This document shows, one piece after another, positions 1-5,415 of a stretch of 5,482 nt of DNA. Source of the DNA: Actinomycetes bacterium (lineage in GTDB: Bacteria; Actinomycetota; Acidimicrobiia; Acidimicrobiales; UBA8190); assembly GCA_021779775.1 (NCBI GenBank), contig JAJYAB010000144.1:1-5482 (forward strand), in the 5' to 3' direction. A program made the translations under genes and the position numbers. The notes below the pieces were generated by a model. That model saw only the letters and a list, made by a program, of their open reading frames with translations, ran no database searches and was not told the origin of the DNA. Position 1 is the first letter of the stretch. The number at the start of each line of letters is the position of its first letter.

Positions 1-513
1 GAGGGTCTGCTGGCATTGGAGAAGGCGGCTACGGAGATCGAGGACCCGTTCTTCAAGAAGGGCATCGAGATGACCGTCGACGGCGTCGATCCCGAGGAGA
101 TCGAGGATATTCTCGAAGGGGAGATATCGGCGGTACGCGAGCGGCATCGGGTGGGCGCCAAGTTCTTTGCCGACATGGGCGGGTTCTCCCCCACGCTCGG
201 CATCATCGGCACCGTGGTGGGCCTCATCCACGTGCTCGGGGCGCTCAGCGACCCCACCGCCATCGGCCCGGCCATCGGCTCGGCCTTCACCGCCACCTTG
301 TGGGGCGTCCTGGCGGCCAACGTGCTGTGGCTGCCGATCTCCAACAAGCTGAAGCGGGCCAGCGACATCGAGATCGCCAACAAGCGGATGCTGCTCGACG
401 GTCTGCTCGCCGTGCAGGCCGGCAACAGCCCCCGGATGGTGCAGGCCCGCCTGCAGGCATACCTATCGCCGCGCGACCGGTCCGGCGACCGGCGGTCCGA
501 GGAGGCCGCATGA
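1..513 (+). CDS. motA: Flagellar stator protein MotA, C-terminal part (5' end cut by window)
   Basis: MotA is the inner-membrane stator subunit that, as a pentamer around two MotB chains, carries ions and pushes the rotor (family knowledge). The reading frame is open from base 1, so the 170 residues seen are the C-terminal portion of a protein usually about 255-290 long; the TTG at 16 is internal and not a start. Counting from base 1, residues 1-55 are the charged cytoplasmic segment, including EDPFFKKGIEMTVDG (14-28). Residues about 60-82 (FSPTLGIIGTVVGL) form the third membrane helix and about 90-113 the fourth. P64 and P112 align with the functionally important prolines P173 and P222 of Escherichia coli MotA. 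A charged cytoplasmic tail follows. The stop overlaps the motB start by four bases (ATGA, 510-513). Helices 1 and 2 lie outside the window. Identification is secure. Confidence 0.95.
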   Translation, partial: EGLLALEKAATEIEDPFFKKGIEMTVDGVDPEEIEDILEGEISAVRERHRVGAKFFADMGGFSPTLGIIGTVVGLIHVLGALSDPTAIGPAIGSAFTATLWGVLAANVLWLPISNKLKRASDIEIANKRMLLDGLLAVQAGNSPRMVQARLQAYLSPRDRSGDRRSEEAA

Positions 514-1361
514 GCCGGCGGCGGCGCCACGGCGACCACGAGGCGGATGGGGAAGGCGAAGGCAACGGCGAGCGATGGCTCTTGACCTATGCCGACATGA
601 TCACGCTCCTGCTGGCCCTGTTCATCGTGCTATTCGCCGTCAGCACCATCTCACAGAAGAAGTTCATCGCGCTGGCCCTCGGCCTGCAGAAGTCGTTCAA
701 CCCGAACCCCGGCATCCTGCCGTCGAGCAACGGCCTGCTGAAGAACCAGAGCCTGGCATCCTCGGCAGGCCCGAGCGCCGTCCGCAACCAGCTGGAGAAC
801 CCGATCGCCACCACGACCACCACCACGGCACCCAATGCCACCACCACGACGACGGCGCCGAGCTCGTCGTCGGGGCCGCCTCCCCCCGGCCAGCAGAGCC
901 TGGCCCAAGTCGACCAGCAGATCCAAAAGGCCCTGGCGGCCAAAGGCTTGCAGAGCACGGCGACCACCCACATCGACACGCGTGGCCTGGTGGTGCAGAT
1001 CCTGGCCGACAAGGTCTTCTACGCCACCGGATCGGCCGACCTGGGGCCGCTCGGAGACGAGGTGGTCGACACGGTGGCCGGCGTCCTGCGCAACGACTCC
1101 AACGGCATCGACGTGGAGGGGTACACCGACAACCAGCCGATCACCGGCGGCCCGTACAGCTCCAACGAGGAGCTGTCGGCGGTCCGGGCCGTCAACGTGG
1201 CACTGCGCCTGATCCACACCGACGCCATCGACCAGAACAGGATCGCCGCCACCGGGTTCGGGGAAGCCCACCCCGCCGCACCGAACGACAACCCGGCCAA
1301 CATGGCGCTGAACCGGCGGATCGACGTCGTCGTCCTCGCGCCGGGCCAGGTCCAGTCGTGA
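510..1361 (+). CDS. motB: Flagellar stator protein MotB
   Basis: MotB pairs with MotA to form the ion channel and fixes the stator to peptidoglycan. The 283-residue product has a short Arg- and acid-rich cytoplasmic tail (1-20), then WLLTYADMITLLLALFIVLF (23-42). D29 in this segment is the ion-binding aspartate equivalent to E. coli D32. Residues about 46-62 may act as the plug helix. A Thr/Pro-rich linker spans about 101-126. The OmpA-like peptidoglycan-binding domain covers about 150-277, with VEGYTDNQPI (202-211), the helix NEELSAVRAVNVALRLI (219-235) and NRRIDVVV (268-275). The ATG at 510 was chosen because it overlaps the motA stop, has GAGGAGG at 499-505 just upstream, and leaves a normal tail ahead of the membrane helix. 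The stop overlaps the fliL start. Whether H+ or Na+ is used cannot be told from sequence alone. Confidence 0.96.
   Translation: MSRRRRHGDHEADGEGEGNGERWLLTYADMITLLLALFIVLFAVSTISQKKFIALALGLQKSFNPNPGILPSSNGLLKNQSLASSAGPSAVRNQLENPIATTTTTTAPNATTTTTAPSSSSGPPPPGQQSLAQVDQQIQKALAAKGLQSTATTHIDTRGLVVQILADKVFYATGSADLGPLGDEVVDTVAGVLRNDSNGIDVEGYTDNQPITGGPYSSNEELSAVRAVNVALRLIHTDAIDQNRIAATGFGEAHPAAPNDNPANMALNRRIDVVVLAPGQVQS
807..860 (+). repeat. Thr-rich degenerate repeat encoding the MotB linker
   Basis: Two tandem imperfect blocks of ACC/ACG codons encode ATTTTTTAPN and then ATTTTTAP, followed directly by a Ser/Pro run. They lie between the MotB membrane/plug segment and its peptidoglycan-binding domain. 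This looks like a flexible spacer across the wall-proximal space. The Thr codons alternate between ACC and ACG, so the repetition is kept mainly at the protein level. Confidence 0.75.
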
Positions 1362-1912
1362 CGACCACGGCCGACGGCCTGGCCGCCGCGGGGGCTCCGG
1401 GTCTGCCACCACGCGACGGGGCACCGGCGGGCCGGACGGCGACCAAGGGCGCCAAAGGCGGCAAGGGGGGAGCCGCCGGCGAAGAGCCGAAGAAGAGCAA
1501 GAAGAAGCTGGTCATCATCCTGGTCGTGGTGGTCCTCCTGGTCGGGTTCGTCGGCAAGTCGAAGTTCCTGAAGCCGCATTTCAAGCCCGGGCAAGCCGTC
1601 CCGCTCGGCGTCATCGACACGCTCGACCAGCTGACCGTCAACCTGTCCGACGGCCACATGGCACAGGCCACCATCGCCCTGCAGCTGACGACGGTGGCCA
1701 ACACGAAGAAGATCACGACGGACATCCCGCGCTTCGAGGATGCCGCCATCAGCGTGCTCGGCGCCCAGACCTACCCGGGGCTGCTCGCCCCAGGCGGGCG
1801 CGACGCGGTCAAGGCAGCGATCCTGCAGCGCTGCCAGCAGATCACCGGGGTCGTCGACGGAGCGGCCCAGCAGATCGTCGCGGTCTACTTCACCGGGTTC
1901 GTCCTCCAATGA
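1358..1912 (+). CDS. fliL: Flagellar basal body-associated protein FliL
   Basis: FliL is a single-pass membrane protein that surrounds or stabilises the stator and supports torque, mainly under load (family knowledge). The 184-residue product has an unusually long N-terminal segment for the family. Residues 1-41 are low-complexity Ala/Gly/Pro-rich, followed by the Lys-rich stretch KKSKKK (45-50), then the membrane helix LVIILVVVVLLVGFVG (51-66). The extracytoplasmic domain contains the typical order of elements: a beta-strand with LDQLTVNLSDG, an ALQL strand, the amphipathic stretch IPRFEDAAISVLG, and the C-terminal IVAVYFTGFVLQ. The GTG at 1358 was chosen because it forms a 4-base overlap with the motB stop (GTGA). 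Only a weak AGG lies upstream (about 1348-1350), so translation probably depends on coupling to motB. The stop overlaps the start of the next small ORF. Confidence 0.93.
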   Translation: MTTTADGLAAAGAPGLPPRDGAPAGRTATKGAKGGKGGAAGEEPKKSKKKLVIILVVVVLLVGFVGKSKFLKPHFKPGQAVPLGVIDTLDQLTVNLSDGHMAQATIALQLTTVANTKKITTDIPRFEDAAISVLGAQTYPGLLAPGGRDAVKAAILQRCQQITGVVDGAAQQIVAVYFTGFVLQ

Positions 1913-2022
1913 CCGGCGAGGAGCCGGCAGACGAGGCGCACGCAGACGAGGCGCCGGCACCGCAGCAGGCTGCTTCTCCCTCCGGTTCTCCCACCGGTTC
2001 GACCAGGGGCTACATCCGATGA
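1909..2022 (+). CDS. Small ORF of 37 codons between fliL and flgN, function unknown
   Basis: I do not recognise this product. The ATG at 1909 overlaps the fliL stop (ATGA) and the TGA at 2020-2022 overlaps the flgN ATG (ATGA), so it is joined to both neighbours in the manner used throughout this operon. The 37-residue peptide starts MTGEEPADEAHADEAP, is acidic and Ala/Pro-rich in the first half, then Ser/Gly/Pro-rich, and ends TRGYIR. No membrane helix, signal peptide or Cys is present, and it is probably disordered. Upstream there is only a weak GGG (1895-1897), so any translation would rely on coupling. About 72% of its codons end in G or C by my count, which looks lower than in the neighbouring genes, and a 13-base direct repeat lies inside it. 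It may be a real small protein, a device that carries ribosomes from fliL to flgN, or merely an open spacer. Confidence 0.4.
   Translation: MTGEEPADEAHADEAPAPQQAASPSGSPTGSTRGYIR
1927..1954 (+). repeat. 13-base direct repeat in the fliL-flgN small ORF
   Basis: GCAGACGAGGCGC occurs at 1927-1939 and again at 1942-1954. The 15-base period is five codons, giving ADEAH then ADEAP in the small ORF frame. It looks like a local duplication that preserved the reading frame. Confidence 0.7.
2005..2009 (+). promoter_or_regulatory. Shine-Dalgarno sequence for flgN
   Basis: AGGGG ends nine bases before the ATG at 2019. It lies inside the last codons of the preceding small ORF and supports 2019 as a flgN start independent of coupling. 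Confidence 0.55.
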
Positions 2023-2038
2023 CCGAACGTGCCGATAC
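2011..2038 (+). promoter_or_regulatory. Possible sigma-28 (FliA)-type promoter overlapping the flgN start
   Basis: GCCGATAC at 2031-2038 matches seven of eight bases of the enterobacterial flagellar sigma -10 consensus GCCGATAA. It is the only GCCGATA I find on the + strand. TACA at 2011-2014 matches three of four bases of the -35 TAAA, with a 16-base spacer instead of the usual 15. Transcription would start near 2044-2046, at the in-frame ATG of flgN at 2046, so a leaderless flgN-flgK-flgL-fliW transcript is conceivable. Late flagellar genes are typical targets of this sigma factor, but the site lies within coding sequence and one such match by chance is quite possible. Confidence 0.25.
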
Positions 2039-2528
2039 TCCCAGCATGTGGGTCGACCCCCTCACGACATGCCTCGCCACGGAGCACGCTGCCGTGGAGG
2101 CGCTGGTCTACAAGCTCGACCAGCAGCACCTGCTGCTGGCGTCGGGACAGCACCGCTGGCTCCCCCGCGCCACCGCCGAGGTCGAACAGGCAGTCGCCGA
2201 CCTCCAGGCATCCACCAGGGCGCGCGAGGAGGCAGCCCGCTCGGCGGCAGCCGCCGCCGGCCTGCCCGCCATGGTGGACCTGGGGGCGATCGTCGACGCG
2301 CTGCCCGAAGGGGCCGAACGGGCCGCCCTGGCGGCCCGGCAGCAGACGATGCGATCGCTGGTGGACCAGCTCGGGGGCTCCCTGAGCCGGAACCGCGAGC
2401 TGCTCGCCCGGGGCATGGCGGCCACCAGCGACGCCCTCGCACTGCTCGGCACGACCCCGTCGTACGACGCCACCGGGGCGGTCTGCGGCGCTTCGGGCGG
2501 CGCTCGACTGGTCGACGCCCGAGCGTAG
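2019..2528 (+). CDS. flgN: FlgN-family flagellar export chaperone
   Basis: FlgN binds the C-terminal helices of FlgK and FlgL in the cytoplasm and delivers them to the flagellar type III export gate (family knowledge). The 169-residue product is predicted to be almost wholly helical. It has heptad-like Leu/Ala spacing from about 15 to 145, interrupted by a short Gly/Pro turn (AGLPAM). The C-terminal stretch RELLARGMAATSDALALL, followed by SYDATGAV (148-155), matches the usual family ending of a long helix and then a Tyr-x-x-x-Gly motif. Overall identity to distant homologues is expected to be low, so the location directly before flgK and flgL matters to the call. The start at 2019 has AGGGG nine bases upstream and overlaps the preceding ORF's stop. 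The ATG at 2046 (MWVDPL) is an alternative that would lose nine residues and may suit a leaderless transcript. Confidence 0.85.
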   Translation: MTERADTPSMWVDPLTTCLATEHAAVEALVYKLDQQHLLLASGQHRWLPRATAEVEQAVADLQASTRAREEAARSAAAAAGLPAMVDLGAIVDALPEGAERAALAARQQTMRSLVDQLGGSLSRNRELLARGMAATSDALALLGTTPSYDATGAVCGASGGARLVDARA

Positions 2529-2539
2529 GGAGGACGACG

Positions 2540-3883
2540 ATGGGGAACCTGGCGCTCGACATCGCCGTCTCGGGCCTCGACGCCCAGCAGGCGGCCATGC
2601 AGACCGTGGCGGAGAACCTCGCCAACGCCAACACGCCGGGGTACGTGAGCGAGTCGGCGAACATCGTCACCGCCCCCGCCGGCGACGCGCTGGGGGTCGG
2701 CGGCGGGGTCAGGGTCGCCGGCATCAGCCAGACCAGCGACGGCCTGCTCGCAGCCAATGCCCAGCAGACCCAGGGGGCGCTCTCCCAGAGCACGGCGCTC
2801 CAGCAGGCCCTGACCGGCGCGCAGGCAGTCTTTCCGGAGCCGAGCAGCAGCGGCATCTCCGCGCAGCTGTCGGCGTTCTGGCAGTCGTGGGACTCCATCG
2901 TGTCGAACCCGTCGGCGCTCGCCCCGAGGACCCAGGTCGTCGACCTCGCCCAGAACCTCGCCACCCAGTTCAACCAGGCGTCGCAGCAGCTGACCAACCT
3001 GACCAACGACGCCCAGTCGCAGCTGTCGACCCTGACCGGGCAGGTCAACACCCTCCTCGGGCAGGTGGCCCAGCTCAACGGGCAGATCGTCACCACCGAG
3101 GGCTCGGGGGCACCGGCCAACTCCCTCATCGACCAGCGCAACGCGGTGGTCAACGAGCTGGCTCAGGGCATCGGCGCGGTGGCCCGCCCGCAGACCGACG
3201 GCACGGTCAACCTGACAGTCGGCGGCATCACCTTGGTGCAGGGCACATGGTCGGACTCGCTGAAGCTGCAGGGATCCCCAGGGAGCATGGCGCTGGCGTC
3301 GAATGCCTCGGGGGTCACCGTGCCGGCATCAGCCGGCACCGCGTCGGGCCTGCTGGCTGCCGTCAACCAGTACATCCCGCAGTACCAGGGCCAGCTCGAC
3401 ACGGCAGCCAACGACTTGGCGACCACGGTCAACACGCAGCTGGCCGCCGGGTTCACGACGTCGGGCGCGGCGGGGACCCCCCTCTTCACCGGTTCGGGCG
3501 CGGCGGGGATCGGGGTGTCGTCGACCATCGCCGGCAACCCGCAGCTGATCGCCGCCTCGTCGACGTCGACCTTGCCGGACGCCACCAACGACGGCGGGAA
3601 CGCCCAGGCGATGGCCACGCTGTCGAACGCCGCTACGGGGCCAGACCAGGCATACCGATCCCTCATCCAGGGCATGGGGGCCCAGGTGCAGGCCATCGAC
3701 AACCAGGTGCAGTCGCAGACCTCGGTGGCCAACGCTGCGACGCAGAACCTCCAAGCGGTGGCCGGCGTCAACACGGACAACGAGATGGTGGCCATGCTCA
3801 CCTACCAGCACGCCTACCAGGCGTCGGCCAAGCTCGTCAGCACGGTCGATGCCATGATGCAAGCGCTCCTGCAGGCTACGTGA
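2540..3883 (+). CDS. flgK: Flagellar hook-associated protein 1 FlgK
   Basis: FlgK is the first of two junction proteins linking the hook to the filament; it is exported through the flagellar channel with help from FlgN. The N-terminus is the classic rod/hook-family helix, with SGLDAQQAAMQTVAENLANA followed by NTPGY (31-35). Residues about 140-190 form a Gln/Leu-rich helical section. The C-terminal domain GVNTDNEMVAMLTYQHAYQA... (from 409) is the diagnostic C-terminal motif of FlgK and related axial proteins and ends in a coiled-coil heptad. At 447 residues it is about 100 shorter than the 547-residue E. coli protein, implying a reduced surface-exposed central domain, which varies widely in this family. 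The start has GGGAGGA at 2528-2534 with good spacing. It begins 11 bases after flgN and ends 16 bases before flgL. Confidence 0.96.
   Translation: MGNLALDIAVSGLDAQQAAMQTVAENLANANTPGYVSESANIVTAPAGDALGVGGGVRVAGISQTSDGLLAANAQQTQGALSQSTALQQALTGAQAVFPEPSSSGISAQLSAFWQSWDSIVSNPSALAPRTQVVDLAQNLATQFNQASQQLTNLTNDAQSQLSTLTGQVNTLLGQVAQLNGQIVTTEGSGAPANSLIDQRNAVVNELAQGIGAVARPQTDGTVNLTVGGITLVQGTWSDSLKLQGSPGSMALASNASGVTVPASAGTASGLLAAVNQYIPQYQGQLDTAANDLATTVNTQLAAGFTTSGAAGTPLFTGSGAAGIGVSSTIAGNPQLIAASSTSTLPDATNDGGNAQAMATLSNAATGPDQAYRSLIQGMGAQVQAIDNQVQSQTSVANAATQNLQAVAGVNTDNEMVAMLTYQHAYQASAKLVSTVDAMMQALLQAT
3452..3517 (+). repeat. Tandem imperfect 33-base duplication in flgK
   Basis: Bases 3452-3484 and 3485-3517 encode FTTSGAAGTPL followed by FTGSGAAGIGV. 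They share an exact 16-base core, TCGGGCGCGGCGGGGA (3461-3476 and 3494-3509); 23 of 33 positions agree. The period is 11 codons, so the reading frame is preserved. The segment lies where FlgK proteins usually carry a Gly-rich stretch ending in LF, so part of the similarity may be constraint and not duplication. Confidence 0.55.
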
Positions 3884-3899
3884 ACAAGAAGGAAGACCG

Positions 3900-4829
3900 A
3901 TGACCTCGCTGGCCGGCCCCGCCATCGTCTACACACCCTCCGTCATCGCGTCGAGCCTGGTCCAGGACATCACCAACGAGCAGAGCCAGCAGGCGATGCT
4001 GACGGAGCAGCTCGGCACCGGCAACCGGGTGAACCTCCCGTCCGACAACCCGGCGGCGGCTGCCGCCATCTTGTCGATCAACGGCTCGCTGGCCCGGGCC
4101 CAGCAGTACAACACCAACGCCACCGACGGGCTGGGCTGGCTCGCCCTCGGCAACTCCACCGTCAATCAGGTGCTCAGCTCGCTGCAGCAGGCCCGCCAAG
4201 CCGTGCTGTCACTGTCGGGCGCGGCCCTGGCCGGGCAGAGCGGGAGCCTGACCGGCATCGCCACCCAAGTCGGTTCCGTCCGCCAGCAGGTGATCGGGCT
4301 GTCGAACACGATGTACAACGGCCAGGCGATCTTCGCCGGGACCGGCAACGTCGACACGGCCTACGACTCGAACGGCAACTATGTGGGGGGAGGGAGCGCG
4401 CCGACCCGTACGGTGGCCCCGGGCGTCGCCGTCCCCGTCTCGGTGGTGGGCACCGACATCTTCGGCTCGGGGACCACCGGCTTGATCGGTCCAACAGGCG
4501 TGCTGGCCCAACTGCAGAGCGACATCACGACCGGGACGAGCGCCTCGCTCCAGCAGGCGGAGACGACCGACCTGACGTCGCTCGACAACGCCATCACCCA
4601 GGTCGCGTCGCAGGCGGCCGCACTGGGCGCCAACTACCAGCGGATGCAGGCGTTCTCCCAACAGGCGAACGACGCCCAGACGGCACTCCAGCAGCAGCTG
4701 TCCGGGCTCGATAGCGTCAACGTGGCTCAGGTCACGACCCAGTTGTCGCAAGTTCAGCAGTCGTTCCAGTCGGCGCTGTGGGCGACGGCCCAGATCCAGC
4801 AGCAGACGCTCGTGCAGTTCCTCGGATGA
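3900..4829 (+). CDS. flgL: Flagellar hook-associated protein 3 FlgL
   Basis: FlgL is the second junction protein, placed between FlgK and the flagellin filament. The 309-residue product has the flagellin-like N-terminal helical domain with QLGTGNRVNLPSDNPAAAA (from 37), matching the family pattern SGxRINxPSDDPAA. A variable middle runs about 150-205, with a Gly-rich loop and GTDIFGSG. The C-terminal flagellin-like helix starts near GANYQRMQAFSQQ and runs through Gln-rich heptads to LVQFLG. The overall length is close to the usual 300-320. The domain order and the location after flgK separate it from flagellin itself, which would normally be monocistronic and strongly expressed. The ATG at 3900 is preceded by AAGGAA (3889-3894) five bases away. 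The stop overlaps a fliW ATG by four bases. Confidence 0.95.
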   Translation: MTSLAGPAIVYTPSVIASSLVQDITNEQSQQAMLTEQLGTGNRVNLPSDNPAAAAAILSINGSLARAQQYNTNATDGLGWLALGNSTVNQVLSSLQQARQAVLSLSGAALAGQSGSLTGIATQVGSVRQQVIGLSNTMYNGQAIFAGTGNVDTAYDSNGNYVGGGSAPTRTVAPGVAVPVSVVGTDIFGSGTTGLIGPTGVLAQLQSDITTGTSASLQQAETTDLTSLDNAITQVASQAAALGANYQRMQAFSQQANDAQTALQQQLSGLDSVNVAQVTTQLSQVQQSFQSALWATAQIQQQTLVQFLG

Positions 4830-5407
4830 CCCGTCCTTCGATGGACCGGGCTCCCCGCCCGACCCAGACCACTCGTCCGACCCAGACCACTCGTCCGACC
4901 CAGACCACTCGTCCGACCCAGACCACAGGGGCGCCCGCCATGTCCATGACCCAGGCCCACACCAGTGCCGTCATCACCGAGCCCTCGGCGGCCGATCGGA
5001 CCGACCTGGTCCTCGACTTCCCCACCGGACTTCCGGGCTTCCCCGGCCCGAGGAAATTCTGTATCGAGCCCCTCGGCCCGACCCTCGAGCCGTTCTGTCG
5101 CATGCGCTCGCTCGACACCCCCGAGCTCTGCTTCACCTTGGTCCCGCCGGGGCTGCTCGTCCCCGGCTACTCGGTGGAGATCGACGAGGAGCACGTGGCG
5201 GCGCTTGCTCTGGCATCGGCTGAGGACGCCGTCGTGCTGGTCATCGTCACGCTGCCCCCGCCTCCGCAGCCCCCGACCTTGAACCTGCTCGGACCGGTGG
5301 TGGTCAACCGGCAGACCGGGGCGGCCGCCCAGGTCGTCCAGCACCGGTCGCACTACGGGGTGGCAGTCCCGTGCGTCGCGCCTTCGTCCGGGGTGGAAGA
5401 AGGCTGA
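4826..5407 (+). CDS. fliW: Flagellar assembly factor FliW (start uncertain: 4826 or 4940)
   Basis: FliW binds flagellin and, when free, the RNA-binding repressor CsrA, so that flagellin translation follows filament assembly (known in Bacillus subtilis). The core is clear: DLVLDFPTGLPGF (60-72, counted from 4826), then SLDTPELCFTL, the acidic SAEDAVVLVIVTLP strand, TLNLLGPVVVN and VVQHRSHYGV near the end. These match in order the FliW motifs GLPGF, ETPDVGFF, EEDVAVFTIVT and NLLAPIVIN. From the ATG at 4826, which overlaps the flgL stop (ATGA), the product is 193 residues and begins with a basic tail holding four RPTQTT repeats. From the ATG at 4940, which has AGGGG eight bases upstream, it is 155 residues, close to the usual family length. 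The first start follows the operon's overlap habit; the second has the better ribosome site and fits the family. I list the longer form but regard the shorter as at least as likely. Confidence 0.92.
   Translation: MTRPSMDRAPRPTQTTRPTQTTRPTQTTRPTQTTGAPAMSMTQAHTSAVITEPSAADRTDLVLDFPTGLPGFPGPRKFCIEPLGPTLEPFCRMRSLDTPELCFTLVPPGLLVPGYSVEIDEEHVAALALASAEDAVVLVIVTLPPPPQPPTLNLLGPVVVNRQTGAAAQVVQHRSHYGVAVPCVAPSSGVEEG
4830..4850 (+). other. Possible RNA hairpin just after the flgL stop
   Basis: CCCGTCC (4830-4836) can pair with GGA-C-CGGG (4843-4850) with one bulged C (4846) and a six-base loop TTCGAT. There is no T-run, so it is not a convincing terminator. It begins one base after the flgL stop and lies inside the longer fliW reading. 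It may affect 3' end stability or fliW initiation, or be chance in GC-rich DNA. Confidence 0.3.
4856..4927 (+). repeat. Four tandem 18-base repeats at the flgL-fliW junction
   Basis: The unit CGTCCGACCCAGACCACT occurs four times (4856-4873, 4874-4891, 4892-4909, 4910-4927). The only deviations are C for T at the third base of the first unit and A for T at the last base of the fourth. In the longer fliW reading each unit encodes RPTQTT. The near-identity, including synonymous positions, indicates recent expansion or gene-conversion-like homogenisation. Because 18 is a multiple of three, changes in copy number would not shift the frame. All three forward frames are open through it, so openness is not evidence of translation. 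Confidence 0.95.
4927..4931 (+). promoter_or_regulatory. Shine-Dalgarno sequence for the shorter fliW start
   Basis: AGGGG lies eight bases before the ATG at 4940, directly after the repeat array. No comparable site precedes the ATG at 4826. It favours an initiation at 4940, giving a 155-residue FliW. Confidence 0.5.
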
Positions 5408-5415
5408 GCTTCCAC
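5393..5415 (+). other. Inverted repeat spanning the fliW stop codon
   Basis: GTGGAAG (5393-5399) and CTTCCAC (5409-5415) are perfect inverted repeats of seven bases with a nine-base loop that contains the fliW TGA (5405-5407). No T-run follows, so intrinsic termination is not well supported. Confidence 0.3.

Noticed and set aside
16..18. TTG as a motA start
   Set aside because: The frame is open upstream to base 1 with MotA-like sequence (EGLLALE), and the first two membrane helices are missing, so the gene simply enters from outside the window.
300..509. Upstream extension of motB inside motA
   Set aside because: The translated extension is an Arg/Gln-rich shadow of motA; the ATG at 510 with GAGGAGG upstream gives a normal MotB N-terminus.
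1019..2080. Long open frame on the - strand across motB, fliL and the small ORF
   Set aside because: It is antisense to well-recognised genes, of Arg/Pro/Asp-biased composition with no recognisable domain; such frames are expected in GC-rich coding DNA.
2062..3153. Long open frame on the - strand across flgN and flgK
   Set aside because: It mirrors the codon bias of the real genes and has no recognisable motif or plausible ribosome site.
4856..4927. CRISPR-like array
   Set aside because: The 18-base units are directly adjacent with no spacers; this is a simple tandem repeat.
5393..5415. Rho-independent terminator after fliW
   Set aside because: There is a stem but no following T-run, so termination is not supported.
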